A stretch of DNA of 64,000 bases from Patulibacter americanus DSM 16676 (GCF_000420025.1 NZ_ATUD01000001.1:310001-374000); one strand, 5' to 3'. Shown: positions 36,857 through 45,493, counted from the stretch's first letter. The notes: generated from the letters alone by a model not told the origin. Program-made: numbers and translations.

Positions 36857-38052
36857 GCTCGTCGCCCGGAACGCTCGGCTCCCTCAAGGACCGCAACCGG
36901 CTGCGCATCGTCGACGTGCTCCGCCGCTCGGGCACGGCCAGCCGGGTCGAGCTCGTGCGGGCCACCGGGCTCTCCCGCACGACGGTCTCCAAGCTCGTCG
37001 GCGAGCTGCAGGCGTCCGGGCTGATCGTCGAGCGTCAAGCGGCGAGTGGCGACGGCGGCCAGGTCGGCCGGCCCGCCATCGCGCTGGCCCTGAACCCCCG
37101 CAGCGGCGGGGTCGTCGGGATCGACTTCGGCCACGACCTCGTGCGCGTGGCCGTGGCCGACCTCTCGGGCGGCGTGCTGGCCGAGGGTCGCAGCGCCTTC
37201 GACGTCGACGGCGACCCCGCGGGGGCGATCGACGTGGCCGTCGAGCTCGTGCACGCGGCGCTCGGCGACGCCGAGAGCGACCTGGACCGCACCGTCGGCG
37301 TCGGCGTCGCGGTCTCCGCGCCGATCGTCCGCACCCCGGAGGCGCCCGCCGGCGCGCACATCCTGCCGGGCTGGCCCGAGCTCCCACCGCTGGAGGAGCT
37401 CGAGGCGCGTCTCGGCCGCCCCGTCATCGTCGACAACGACGCCAACCTCGGGGCGCTGGCCGAGGTCCGCGACGGCGCCGCCCGCGGCGCCCGCAACGTC
37501 CTCTACGTGATGCTCTCCGGCGGCATCGGCGCCGGCCTGATCCTCGACGGGCGCCTGGTCCGCGGGCACCGCGGGATCACGGGCGAGCTCGGCCACGTCG
37601 TGCTCGACCCGAACGGCCCGATCTGCCGCTGCGGCAATCGGGGGTGCATCGAGACGGTCGCCTCCGGCCCCGCGCTGCTGGCCGCCATGCGCCCGCTGCG
37701 CGGCCCGGCGTTCACCGTCGAGGACGCCACGCGCGCCGCCCGCGACGGCGACGACGGCGCCCGCCGGCTCTTCGCCGACGCCGGGCGCACCGTCGGCCAG
37801 GCCGTCGGCGCGATCTGCAACCTCGTCAACCCCGAGCTCGTGGTGGTCGGCGGCGACATGGCGCTCGCCGGCGACGTGCTCGTCGACGCGGTCCGCGACG
37901 GGATCGCGCTGGCGGCGATCCCGGCGATCCGCGACGACGCCCGCGTGATCCCGGCGCAGCTCGGCGACCGCGCCGAGGTGCTCGGCGCGATCGGCCTGGT
38001 GCTGGCGGAGACCGAGACGGAGGCGCTGGCCGTGATGGCGCCGGCGTCCTGA
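36853..38052 (+). CDS. xylR: ROK-family transcriptional repressor, probable xylose regulator
   Basis: 399 residues. The N-terminal winged helix (R-N-R-L-R-I-V-D-V-L and S-R-V-E-L-V-R-A-T-G-L-S-R-T-T-V-S-K-L) is followed by the ROK sugar-kinase-like domain. It has V-G-I-D-F-G-H-D, V-D-N-D-A-N-L-G-A-L, G-I-G-A-G-L-I and the zinc motif C-R-C-G-N-R-G-C-I-E-T. ROK repressors with a DNA-binding head (XylR, NagC) leave their operators when sugar binds. The location at the end of the xylA arm makes xylose the likely signal. ATGA overlap upstream. Confidence 0.9.
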   Translation: MSSSPGTLGSLKDRNRLRIVDVLRRSGTASRVELVRATGLSRTTVSKLVGELQASGLIVERQAASGDGGQVGRPAIALALNPRSGGVVGIDFGHDLVRVAVADLSGGVLAEGRSAFDVDGDPAGAIDVAVELVHAALGDAESDLDRTVGVGVAVSAPIVRTPEAPAGAHILPGWPELPPLEELEARLGRPVIVDNDANLGALAEVRDGAARGARNVLYVMLSGGIGAGLILDGRLVRGHRGITGELGHVVLDPNGPICRCGNRGCIETVASGPALLAAMRPLRGPAFTVEDATRAARDGDDGARRLFADAGRTVGQAVGAICNLVNPELVVVGGDMALAGDVLVDAVRDGIALAAIPAIRDDARVIPAQLGDRAEVLGAIGLVLAETETEALAVMAPAS

Positions 38053-38125
38053 CCCGGACGACCCCGGACGACGGAGGTGCCGACCGGCCAGGGCCTGCGA
38101 AGGCCGGCCGCGACCGGCCGGGCGC

Positions 38126-38584
38126 CTAGCGCAGGCGCCGCTCGAAGCAGCGCACGAGCTCGACGCCGACGTACGGGCCGAACGGCTCGATCTCCGCGTA
38201 GCCCGCGCGGGCGTAGAAGCGGATGGCGTCGGGCTGGCGGTCCCCCGTGGCCAACCGCAGCGTGCGCCAGCCGTTCTGGGCGGCCTGGTCCTCGAGCGCC
38301 TTCAGGACGATCTCGGCGACGCCCGTGCCCCGCGACTCCGGCACCACGTACATGCGCTTGAGCTCGGCGCCCGCGGGCTCGAGCGGGCCCATGTCGAGGC
38401 GACGCAGGCCACCGCAGCCGACGGCCGTGCCGGCCTCGTCGCGCGCGAGCACGAAGACGGCCATGTCGGCCGCCGACGGCGGGGCGCCCGGCTCGCCGTG
38501 CTCCATGTACCGGGCGAGCAGCTCGGCTTCCTGACGCTCGCGGAGGGCGACCGCCTCGGCGTCGTCCCACGGGACCACCGACAC
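38126..38584 (-). CDS. GNAT-family N-acetyltransferase
   Basis: 152 residues from the GTG at 38584. GNAT marks: V-F-V-L-A-R-D-E-A-G-T-A-V-G-C-G-G-L-R, E-L-K-R-M-Y-V-V-P-E-S-R-G-T-G-V-A (acetyl-CoA loop R-G-T-G) and F-Y-A-R-A-G-Y. Substrate unknown. An alternative is a CTG codon overlapping the purF stop (CTGA), which would add 13 residues; the GTG was preferred because CTG starts are rare. Directly downstream of purF on the same strand. Confidence 0.85.
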   Translation of the reverse strand: MSVVPWDDAEAVALRERQEAELLARYMEHGEPGAPPSAADMAVFVLARDEAGTAVGCGGLRRLDMGPLEPAGAELKRMYVVPESRGTGVAEIVLKALEDQAAQNGWRTLRLATGDRQPDAIRFYARAGYAEIEPFGPYVGVELVRCFERRLR

Positions 38585-38625
38585 CCGGACGCGCAGAGCG
38601 CGCTCGGGCCGGCGGCGGTGCGTGG

Positions 38626-40071
38626 TCAGCTCGTCACCATCGGCAGACGGTTCTCGAGGGCGAACTTGCCGAGGTGCGACTCCGTGCCGGCCAGCGGGTA
38701 GTCGCCCGTGAAGCAGGCGTCGCAGTGGTTGGAGCGCTTGCCCTTGACGGACTCGTACACGCCCTCGAGCGAGAGGTACGCCAGCGAGTCGCAGCCGATG
38801 TGCTCGCGGATCTCCTCGACCGTGCGCTCGTAGGCGACCATCTCCTCGCGGGAGGACATGTCGACCCCGTAGTGACAGGGGTTGCGGATCGGCGGCGCGG
38901 TGATCCGGAAGTGGACCTCCTTCGCGCCGGCGTCCTTCAGCATCTTCACGAGCTGGCGCGTCGTGTTGCCGCGGACGATGGAATCGTCGACGACCACGAG
39001 CGACTTGCCGCCCACGACCTCGGGCAGCGGGTTGAACTTGAGCCGCAGGCCCTGCTGGCGCAGCTCGTTGCCCGGCTGGATGAACGTGCGCTGGACGTAG
39101 CGGTTCTTCACGAAGCCGTCGTCCATCGGGATGCCGCTGGCCTGGGAGAACCCGCGGGCCGCCGGGATCCCGGAGTCCGGCACGGGGACGACGAGGTCGG
39201 CGCCGGGGACCGGGGACTCGCGGGCGAGCGCCTCGCCCATCCGCACCCGGCTGCGCTGCAGCAGGTTGCCGTTCATCCGCGAGTCGGGGCGCGCGAAGTA
39301 GATGTACTCGAAGAGGCAGAACGACTCGCGCGCACCCTCGACGACCATCCGGCTCGTGACGCCCCGCTCGTCGAGGATCACGAGCTCGCCGGGCTTGACG
39401 TCGCGGACGAACTCGGCGCCGATGATGTCGAGCGCGCAGGTCTCGGAGGCCACGACCCAGGCGTCCTCGGAGAGCTTGCCCAGCACCATCGGGCGGATGC
39501 CCTGCGGGTCGCGGAACGCGTGGACGCGGTCGCGGTCCATGACGACGGTGGAGTACGCGCCGTTCATCCGCGGCATCGCGTCGGCGATCGCGTCCGCCAG
39601 GCTGTCGGCCTCGGCGGTGGCCAGCAGCGCGGCCATGATCTCGGAGTCGGTCGTGGCGCGGAAGGTGACGCCCTTCTGCGCCAGCTCCGTGTGCAGCTCG
39701 ACGGCGTTGACGAGGTTGCCGTTGTGGGCCAGTGCGAGCTCGCGACGGTCGTTGCGGTGCACGGGCTGGGAGTTCTCCCAGTCGTTGCCGCCCGTCGTGG
39801 AGTAGCGCGTGTGGCCGACGGCGACGTCGCCGGAGAGCGCTCGCAGGTCGTGCTCGTTGAAGACCTGCGAGACGAGACCCAGCGCACGCTGGGTGATGAT
39901 GTAGCCGCCGAGGTCGGCGGCGGCGATGCCTGCGGACTCCTGTCCGCGGTGCTGCAGCGCGTAGAGCGCGTAGTAAGCCAACTTCGAGACGTCGTGCCCG
40001 GGGGCGTAGACGCCGAAGACGCCGCACTCGTCGCGCGGGCCCTCTCGGTGATCGAGCTGTTCAGGAACCAT
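38626..40071 (-). CDS. purF: amidophosphoribosyltransferase
   Basis: 481 residues, committing step of purine synthesis (PRPP + glutamine to phosphoribosylamine). A short propeptide precedes the class II glutaminase nucleophile in D-E-C-G-V-F-G (Cys17). The glutaminase domain has H-R-G-Q-E-S-A-G and H-T-R-Y-S-T-T-G. The phosphoribosyltransferase loop is V-V-V-D-D-S-I-V-R-G-N-T-T. Cysteines in N-P-C-H-Y-G-V-D and C-D-A-C-F-T-G-D-Y-P match the iron-sulphur subclass. Divergent from map across 176 bases; the GNAT gene lies downstream. Confidence 0.97.
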   Translation of the reverse strand: MVPEQLDHREGPRDECGVFGVYAPGHDVSKLAYYALYALQHRGQESAGIAAADLGGYIITQRALGLVSQVFNEHDLRALSGDVAVGHTRYSTTGGNDWENSQPVHRNDRRELALAHNGNLVNAVELHTELAQKGVTFRATTDSEIMAALLATAEADSLADAIADAMPRMNGAYSTVVMDRDRVHAFRDPQGIRPMVLGKLSEDAWVVASETCALDIIGAEFVRDVKPGELVILDERGVTSRMVVEGARESFCLFEYIYFARPDSRMNGNLLQRSRVRMGEALARESPVPGADLVVPVPDSGIPAARGFSQASGIPMDDGFVKNRYVQRTFIQPGNELRQQGLRLKFNPLPEVVGGKSLVVVDDSIVRGNTTRQLVKMLKDAGAKEVHFRITAPPIRNPCHYGVDMSSREEMVAYERTVEEIREHIGCDSLAYLSLEGVYESVKGKRSNHCDACFTGDYPLAGTESHLGKFALENRLPMVTS

Positions 40072-40233
40072 GGGCCGGCGCCGGGAGTAGGGAGCGGGGT
40101 TTCACCGCGACACCTCCACCGAGGGTAACAGCCGGGTAACCGGACTCCGTCACGCAGCGGACGGAGGGGCCGGACGTCCCGCCCGCGCCGTCCGCGCCGC
40201 CCGGGCCGCGCCGGGCCCGACTCGCCCGCGGCG

Positions 40234-40239
40234 TACCCT
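40234..40239 (+). promoter_or_regulatory. -10 hexamer TACCCT for map
   Basis: Eight bases before the ATG at 40248 (5 before the alternative GTG at 40245). Confidence 0.45.
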
Positions 40240-40247
40240 GGAGGGTG

Positions 40248-41114
40248 ATGTCTCGCCCGCAGCTCCTGCCCGGCCCGCTGTCCCCGCGGCGCAAGGTCCC
40301 CAAGACCATCACGCGCCCGTCCTACGCCCTGCTCGGCGAGCCGGGACCGACGCACCCGCCACGCGCCCGCACCGCCGAGGAGCTGGCGAACATGCGCGTC
40401 GCCAGCGACATCGCGTCGGAGGCCCTGGCCGCCGCGGCCGCCGCGATCGCCCCCGGCGTCACCACGGACGAGCTCGACCGGATCGCCCACGAGGTCATGG
40501 TCGACCGCGGCGCGTACCCGTCGACGCTGAACTACCGCGGCTACCCCAAGTCGACGTGCATCTCGATCAACGAGGTGATCTGCCACGGGATCCCCGATCT
40601 GCAGACGGAGCTCTTCGAGGGCGACATCCTCACGATCGACGTGACCGCCTACTACGGGGGCGTGCACGGCGACCTGAACCAGACGTTCGCCGTCGGCGAG
40701 ATCGACCAGCACTCGCGGGACCTCATGGCCGCCACCCGCCGCGCGCTCGAGGTCGGCATCGAGGCGATCAGGCCCGGCGGTCAGGTGCGCGACATCGGCC
40801 GGGCGATCGAGAAGTTCGTGCGCGGCCGCTACGGGATCGTCCACCAGTTCGGCGGCCACGGCATCGGCCCGGACTTCCACGACGGCCTGCACGTGCAGCA
40901 CAACTACGACCGCCGCGGCACCGAGCGGTTCTTCCCCGGCCAGACGCTGACGGTCGAGCCGATGCTGACGCTGGGCAGCGCCGAGGCCCGGATATGGGAG
41001 TCCGACGGCTGGACCGCCGTGACCGTCGACGGCTCGCGCTGCGCCCAGGAGGAGCACACGCTGCTGGTGACGGAGGACGGGGCCGAGGTCCTCACGACCC
41101 ACGTGCCCGTGTAG
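40248..41114 (+). CDS. map: methionine aminopeptidase, type I
   Basis: 288 residues. The N-terminal extension has Pro-rich P-L-S-P-R-R-K-V-P, the type seen in actinobacterial MetAP1c. Five metal ligands are in place: Asp in L-T-I-D-V-T, Asp in H-G-D-L-N-Q-T-F, His in G-G-H-G-I-G, Glu in T-V-E-P-M-L and Glu in A-Q-E-E-H-T. I-N-E-V-I-C-H-G-I-P is also typical. It removes N-terminal Met from new proteins in the cytoplasm. In many bacteria map sits with secY/infA; here it stands alone, so a second ribosomal-operon copy is likely elsewhere. Confidence 0.95.
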   Translation: MSRPQLLPGPLSPRRKVPKTITRPSYALLGEPGPTHPPRARTAEELANMRVASDIASEALAAAAAAIAPGVTTDELDRIAHEVMVDRGAYPSTLNYRGYPKSTCISINEVICHGIPDLQTELFEGDILTIDVTAYYGGVHGDLNQTFAVGEIDQHSRDLMAATRRALEVGIEAIRPGGQVRDIGRAIEKFVRGRYGIVHQFGGHGIGPDFHDGLHVQHNYDRRGTERFFPGQTLTVEPMLTLGSAEARIWESDGWTAVTVDGSRCAQEEHTLLVTEDGAEVLTTHVPV

Positions 41115-41165
41115 GGCGTCCCCACGAGCCGGCGAAGGACTGCGACGGGGGCGCGTCCGGCCGTC

Positions 41166-41171
41166 TACCGT
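41166..41171 (+). promoter_or_regulatory. -10 hexamer TACCGT for the trypsin-like protease gene
   Basis: 62 bases before the ATG; unlike many neighbours this gene has a true leader and AGGAGG at 41219-41224. Confidence 0.4.
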
Positions 41172-41233
41172 GGGGGATCGACCGCGTCGACGCGCGGGAG
41201 GACCGCGCGCCCCGCGCCAGGAGGATCCGCCGC

Positions 41234-42409
41234 ATGACCCGTGAACCCCGTCGAGCCCGCCGCGCCGTCGCGTCGCTGCTCGCGATCGCCACGACGCTCG
41301 TCACCGCCCTTGTCGTGGCCGCCCCCGCCGGGGCCACGGGCGCCGGGTTCGCGCTGACCGGCCAGGACGCCGCCGCCCCGGGCCGTCAGGCGTCACCGCG
41401 GATCACGGGCGGCGACGTCGTGGGCGACACCTCCGCCGCCTACACCGTGGCGATCCAGACGCGGTTCGGGCCGGAGGAGACGGGCGCCTGCAGCGGGACC
41501 GTGCTGGATCCCACGCACGTGCTCACCGCCGCCCACTGCGTCGTCACGAAGAACGCCCGCGCCACCCCGGCCGACGTGCTCGTCGCGGTCGGCGCGAACG
41601 ACATCCGCACCGCCGCCTCCCGCGCGTCGGGCCTCGTGGTCGGCGTCGCCGCGATCCGCGTCCACCCCCGGTACCGGACGGACCGCTACCCCGACGACGT
41701 CGCGATGCTGACCCTCGCCACGCCGCTGGACCTCACCACGGGCCGCGTCTCCGCGCTGCCGCTGTCGGATCCGGGCGCGTTCATCCCCGCCGGCCGCAGC
41801 CTGCAGATCACGGGCTTCGGCATCACGGGGACGGACAAGAACGACTTCGGGGTCCTCCGCCGCGTGCGGATGACGAACCTGACCTCGGGACAGTGCGGGG
41901 CGACGGCCCCCGCGACGATGCTCTGCAGCTACCGCCGCGGCCACGCGGCGTGCTCGGGCGACAGCGGCGGCACCGCCGTCTACGGCGGCCGGCTCGTCGG
42001 CGTCACCAACCTCGCGGCCCAGCGCTGCGAGGACGGCCAGAACATCTTCGCCAACCTCGCGGCCCCCGAGATCCGCACCTTCGTGGACGCCGCGCTGCGC
42101 GAGCAGGACGTGACCGCGGAGCAGACCCCGCTCTCGCCCCGCGGCCGCGAGGTCAAGATCGCGGGCGCCGCCCGGGTCGGCCGGACGTTGACCTGCCGCC
42201 GCGGCGCCTGGTCGAGCGGCGTGCGGTTCCGCTACACGTTCTTCCGCGTCCGCCGTGGCAACGAGGTCGCCACGCCGCTGCGCACGAAGCGCACCTACAA
42301 GCTGCGCTCCTCCGACCGCGGCAAGACGGTCGGCTGCGCGATCCAGGTGAGCAACGCCGGCGGCACCGGCTTCGCGATCTCCACGAACGAGCGGGTCGTG
42401 CGGCGCTAG
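41234..42409 (+). CDS. secreted trypsin-like serine protease (S1) with C-terminal Ig-like domain
   Basis: 391 residues. Signal peptide to about residue 35 (V-V-A-A-P-A-G-A-T-G), a short prosegment, then the mature-start-like R-I-T-G-G-D-V. Catalytic triad: His101 (T-A-A-H-C), Asp155 (P-D-D-V-A-M-L), Ser244 (C-S-G-D-S-G-G), with the usual disulphide cysteines. The final ~85 residues form a beta domain (R-T-L-T-C-R-R-G-A-W ... D-R-G-K-T-V-G-C-A-I-Q-V-S-N-A-G-G) seen widely in secreted actinobacterial proteins. AGGAGG with 9-base spacing supports the start. Extracellular protease; substrate unknown. Confidence 0.92.
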   Translation: MTREPRRARRAVASLLAIATTLVTALVVAAPAGATGAGFALTGQDAAAPGRQASPRITGGDVVGDTSAAYTVAIQTRFGPEETGACSGTVLDPTHVLTAAHCVVTKNARATPADVLVAVGANDIRTAASRASGLVVGVAAIRVHPRYRTDRYPDDVAMLTLATPLDLTTGRVSALPLSDPGAFIPAGRSLQITGFGITGTDKNDFGVLRRVRMTNLTSGQCGATAPATMLCSYRRGHAACSGDSGGTAVYGGRLVGVTNLAAQRCEDGQNIFANLAAPEIRTFVDAALREQDVTAEQTPLSPRGREVKIAGAARVGRTLTCRRGAWSSGVRFRYTFFRVRRGNEVATPLRTKRTYKLRSSDRGKTVGCAIQVSNAGGTGFAISTNERVVRR

Positions 42410-42515
42410 GGAGAACTTGAGGGCGTTTGGACGCCTCGGTGCCGCCTTGGACGATCGTCGGGCGCCGAACGCCGGTCACCCGTCCGCGACCGCCGTCCGG
42501 CCCCGAGGGCGTGCG

Positions 42516-42521
42516 TACGGT
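42516..42521 (+). promoter_or_regulatory. -10 hexamer TACGGT
   Basis: Six bases before the ATG at 42528; sets the start of the acidic secreted protein. Confidence 0.5.
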
Positions 42522-42527
42522 CGTCCC

Positions 42528-43178
42528 ATGCCTTCCTCCGTCTCCCTCCGTCCCGGCCGGCCGTCCGCCGGCTCCCGCGGCGGCCGTCTCCTCGCCCTCG
42601 TCGCGGTGCTCGTCGCCGCGCTCGCCCTGGCCGTCGTGCCCTTCCCGGGCCTCGCCCGCGCCGCGGCCGCCGACGCCCCGGCCGCCGTCCGTCAAGCCCC
42701 GCTCGAGGACGACGGCTCCGACGTCGCCGACGAGGAGTCCGAGGACGACGGCTCCGTGACCGACGGCGAGGACGACGGCTCCGGTCTCGAGGAGGACGAC
42801 GACCTCGGCGACGACCTGGGCGACGACCTGGACGACGACCTGGGCGATGAGGAGGACGTCGAGGAGATCCTGCCCGTCGTCATCGACCGCGGCGGCCGCG
42901 CCACGTCGAGCCCGAAGGCGTTCGTCGCCTCGCGCACCGTCAAGGGCACCAAGCTGCGCTGGAAGTCCTGGGGCTCCCCCACCGCCACGGGTTCCGGCCG
43001 CCTCGCCTTCCGCACCGCCGGCCGCAAGGGCAAGGGCGTGAAGGGCACCGGCACCGTCCGCCTCTCCCGTCTGGTCACGTGCGACGACGACACCGCCGTG
43101 TACCGCAAGGCGACCTTCGCGGTCCCGCGCCGCGGCCGGGTCGTCGTGACCCTGCCGGGCTGCCCGGCCTCGCGGTGA
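42528..43178 (+). CDS. secreted protein with a long Asp/Glu-rich segment
   Basis: 216 residues. Signal peptide (L-L-A-L-V-A-V-L-V-A-A-L-A-L-A-V-V, cleavage near A-R-A-A-A). Residues about 60-117 are almost entirely Asp, Glu, Gly and Ser, including repeated G-D-D-L and D-D-D-L units; such segments bind calcium or stay disordered. A basic, compact C-terminal domain (about 125-216) has two Cys and V-K-G-T-K-L-R-W-K-S-W-G-S. The acidic and basic halves may pair or bridge surfaces. No family recognised. Confidence 0.65.
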   Translation: MPSSVSLRPGRPSAGSRGGRLLALVAVLVAALALAVVPFPGLARAAAADAPAAVRQAPLEDDGSDVADEESEDDGSVTDGEDDGSGLEEDDDLGDDLGDDLDDDLGDEEDVEEILPVVIDRGGRATSSPKAFVASRTVKGTKLRWKSWGSPTATGSGRLAFRTAGRKGKGVKGTGTVRLSRLVTCDDDTAVYRKATFAVPRRGRVVVTLPGCPASR

Positions 43179-43182
43179 GGGC

Positions 43183-43210
43183 CGGGCGGCGGCCTCGCCG
43201 TCGTCGCCCG
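43183..43210. terminator. hairpin between converging genes
   Basis: CGGGCGGCG and CGTCGCCCG pair over 9 positions with one G-T wobble, 5 bases after the stop at 43178 and before the convergent gene ending at 43328. Confidence 0.4.
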
Positions 43211-43327
43211 GGATCCCGCTGCCGCGCCGTCCGGACCGCGGCCGGGGCCTCGTGCCCTACGCCGCGGCGGGCGTCGCGGACCCCGCGCGCCGTGCGGGCA
43301 CGCCGGCGCTGAAGCGGCCCGGGACGC

Positions 43328-44230
43328 TCACCACGCCCCGACGCCGCCGGCCCCGGAGTACCGCATCCCGACCTGCCGCCCGGCGCAGCCCCTGCGGGGG
43401 TCGGCGGCGCGGAACGGCAGCCGCACGATCACGCGGGCCACGTTGTTGTCCTCGTCGGACTCGCGGATGCCGTCGTCCGGGTCGGCGGTGTGGACGTACG
43501 CGAAGCAGCCGCGCAGCCCGGTGACGTCGATGAACTGCTCGGGGTAGCGCGGCGGGTAGACGTCGGACCACCCCGTCGACGTGCCGAGCGTGACCCGACG
43601 CCGGCCCCCGTCCGTGCTGCACGGCGGGTACACCTCGCGCCGCGGGCCACCGAGCTCGCGGTGCGCCAGCTCGAGGTCGCGCAGGCAGTAGGAGACCTTC
43701 GGGCCGGTGCGGACCCGGCGGACCGGCGCGCCGGCGAGGTCCGTGCTCCAGAGCTCGAAGCGCGCGGCGGCGTGGAACTTCCACCACGAGCGGTTCTGGT
43801 GCGCGCGCTTGAACTCCAGCCGGGCCCCGGTGTCGACGCGCAGCACGCCGCCGTCGACCCGGCGGATCACCTGCTGCGCCCGCATCCACCGCGCCGACGT
43901 GCGGGTGCCGCGCAGCTCCGCGGGCCCGGGACCGATGCTGTCGATCGCGTTGCCGGCACGCAGCAGCACGCGGCCGGCCGGGGTCCGCTGGACCTGCAGC
44001 CCGAAGGGACGGCGCATCATGAGGTCGGGGCACCGCAGCCCGGCGGCCCCCTCCCCGACGCACGGGTTCGGCGCGTCCCGCGGCAGGGCGCGGACGGGCG
44101 CGACCCCGTCCCGCGCCGCGGCCCCCGACGGGGTGCCGCGATCACCCGCGGCGGAGGGCACGCCGCCCAGCAGCTGCCCCGTGGCGAGCACGAGGGGGAC
44201 GGCGAGTGCGGCGGGCCAGGAGAGACGCAC
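43328..44230 (-). CDS. secreted lysyl-oxidase-like protein with degraded copper site
   Basis: 300 residues from a GTG start; signal peptide ends near G-V-P-S-A-A-G-D. The body follows the bacterial lysyl-oxidase-like pattern: N-A-I-D-S-I-G-P-G-P-A-E-L-R-G, A-A-A-R-F-E-L-W-S-T-D, V-S-Y-C-L-R-D, Y-P-P-R-Y-P-E-Q-F-I-D-V-T-G-L-R-G-C-F-A-Y and D-E-D-N-N-V-A-R-V. Where true family members carry an H-x-H-W-H-like copper motif before the F-E-L-W segment, this protein reads N-R-S-W-W-K-F-H-A, keeping one His, so oxidase activity is doubtful. -10 hexamer 7 bases before the GTG. Confidence 0.75.
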   Translation of the reverse strand: MRLSWPAALAVPLVLATGQLLGGVPSAAGDRGTPSGAAARDGVAPVRALPRDAPNPCVGEGAAGLRCPDLMMRRPFGLQVQRTPAGRVLLRAGNAIDSIGPGPAELRGTRTSARWMRAQQVIRRVDGGVLRVDTGARLEFKRAHQNRSWWKFHAAARFELWSTDLAGAPVRRVRTGPKVSYCLRDLELAHRELGGPRREVYPPCSTDGGRRRVTLGTSTGWSDVYPPRYPEQFIDVTGLRGCFAYVHTADPDDGIRESDEDNNVARVIVRLPFRAADPRRGCAGRQVGMRYSGAGGVGAW

Positions 44231-44237
44231 GACGCGG

Positions 44238-44243
44238 ACGGTA
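44238..44243 (-). promoter_or_regulatory. -10 hexamer TACCGT for the lysyl-oxidase-like gene
   Basis: Seven bases before the GTG at 44230 on the minus strand; chooses this start from several in-frame options. Confidence 0.5.
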
Positions 44244-44397
44244 CCCCGAGACGCCCCGTCGGTCACGGCCGGTGGCCGACCGGTCGGTCGCCGGCGTGAC
44301 GGGCGGGCCCTCACGGTCCTCTCGTGATGGGTGCGCGGCCGGTGGGAGGCCCGTCCCGTCGCCCCGGAGCGCGGCGGGGGTCGCCGCAGGCGCTCCG

Positions 44398-44403
44398 TAG
44401 CCT
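44398..44403 (+). promoter_or_regulatory. -10 hexamer TAGCCT for the VIT-family gene
   Basis: Seven bases before the ATG at 44411. Confidence 0.5.
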
Positions 44404-44410
44404 GTGGCCC

Positions 44411-45115
44411 ATGCCTCGCCCTCCCGCCGCGCCCAGTTCCGGGCACCGCGGTCACCGCACGAACTGGCTGCGGGCCGCGGTCCTCGGCGCGAACGACGGG
44501 ATCGTCTCGACCGCCGGGCTCGTGCTCGGCGTCGTCGCCTCCGGTGCCGGCGCCACCGCGATCCTCACCGCCGGCATCGCGGGCCTCGTCGCCGGCGCGC
44601 TCTCCATGGCCGCCGGCGAGTACGTCTCCGTCTCGTCGCAGCGCGACGTGGAGCGGGCGGATCTCGAGCTCGAACGGCGCGAGCTCGAGGTCGACCCCGC
44701 GGGCGAGCTGGCCGAGCTGACGGCGATCTACGAGCGCCGCGGCCTGCCGACCCGCCTGGCGCAGGAGGTCGCGGTCACGCTCTCGGAGGACGACGCGCTC
44801 GCCGCCCACGTCCGCGACGAGCTCGGGATCGAGGACGACCGCCGCGCCCGGCCGCTGCAGGCCGCGATCTCGTCGGCCGTGGCGTTCTCCGCCGGCGCGC
44901 TCCTCCCCCTGCTGGCGGCCGAGCTCGCCCCGGTTTCGGCGCGCACGGCCGCCATCGTCGTCGTCAGCCTGGCGGCCCTCGTGCTGCTGGGCGCCGCGGG
45001 CGCCCGGCTCGGCGGCGCGCCGCGGACCCCCGCCGCCCTGCGCGTCCTGGGCTGGGGGTCCGCAGCGATGGCGATCACCTACGGCATCGGTGCGCTCGTC
45101 GGCACGGCGGTCTGA
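44411..45115 (+). CDS. VIT1/CCC1-family metal transporter
   Basis: 234 residues with five predicted helices. Family signature N-W-L-R-A-A-V-L-G-A-N-D-G-I-V-S-T-A-G-L-V-L-G-V begins the first helix, S-M-A-A-G-E-Y-V-S-V-S-S-Q-R-D ends the second. A charged Glu-rich cytoplasmic segment (E-L-E-R-R-E-L-E and E-D-D) corresponds to the metal-binding domain of VIT proteins. Related proteins move Fe(II) or Mn(II) out of the cytoplasm. The specific metal is unknown. The start at 44411 is set by the family signature and the -10 hexamer. Confidence 0.9.
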   Translation: MPRPPAAPSSGHRGHRTNWLRAAVLGANDGIVSTAGLVLGVVASGAGATAILTAGIAGLVAGALSMAAGEYVSVSSQRDVERADLELERRELEVDPAGELAELTAIYERRGLPTRLAQEVAVTLSEDDALAAHVRDELGIEDDRRARPLQAAISSAVAFSAGALLPLLAAELAPVSARTAAIVVVSLAALVLLGAAGARLGGAPRTPAALRVLGWGSAAMAITYGIGALVGTAV

Positions 45116-45124
45116 GCGACGGCC

Positions 45125-45493
45125 CTACCCCTGGGCGGGGAGCTGCTGCACCGACCAGCGGTTGCCGTCGGGATCGGCGAAGTGCACGAACCCGCCCCAC
45201 GGCTGCTGATCGACGTCGCTCACCTCGACCCCGCGGCGGGTGAGCTCGGCGTGGGCCTCCTCGATGTCCTCCACCACGACCTGCAGCCCGCCCCCCGCTC
45301 CCGGCGCGGCCTCGGTGATGCCCTCGCCGATCACGATGGAGCACGCCGACCCGGGAGGGGTGAGCTGCACGAAGCGCAGCCCCTCGTGCACGCGGTGGTC
45401 GTGGTCGGCGACGAACCCGGCCCGCTCGTAGAACGCCTTCGCGCGGTCGACGTCGGTGACGGCGACCGCCACCAGCTCCAGCTTCATGTCCAT
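45125..45493 (-). CDS. VOC-superfamily protein (glyoxalase-like)
   Basis: 122 residues, two VOC modules: A-V-A-V-T-D-V-D-R-A-K-A-F-Y-E-R-A-G-F and L-Q-V-V-V-E-D-I-E-E-A-H-A-E-L with the end V-H-F-A-D-P-D-G-N-R-W-S-V. Substrate unknown; distinct from the VOC protein at 29330. GGGGAG lies upstream of the ATG at 45493; a second Met two codons later is an alternative. Converges on the VIT gene with a 9-base gap. Confidence 0.87.
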   Translation of the reverse strand: MDMKLELVAVAVTDVDRAKAFYERAGFVADHDHRVHEGLRFVQLTPPGSACSIVIGEGITEAAPGAGGGLQVVVEDIEEAHAELTRRGVEVSDVDQQPWGGFVHFADPDGNRWSVQQLPAQG

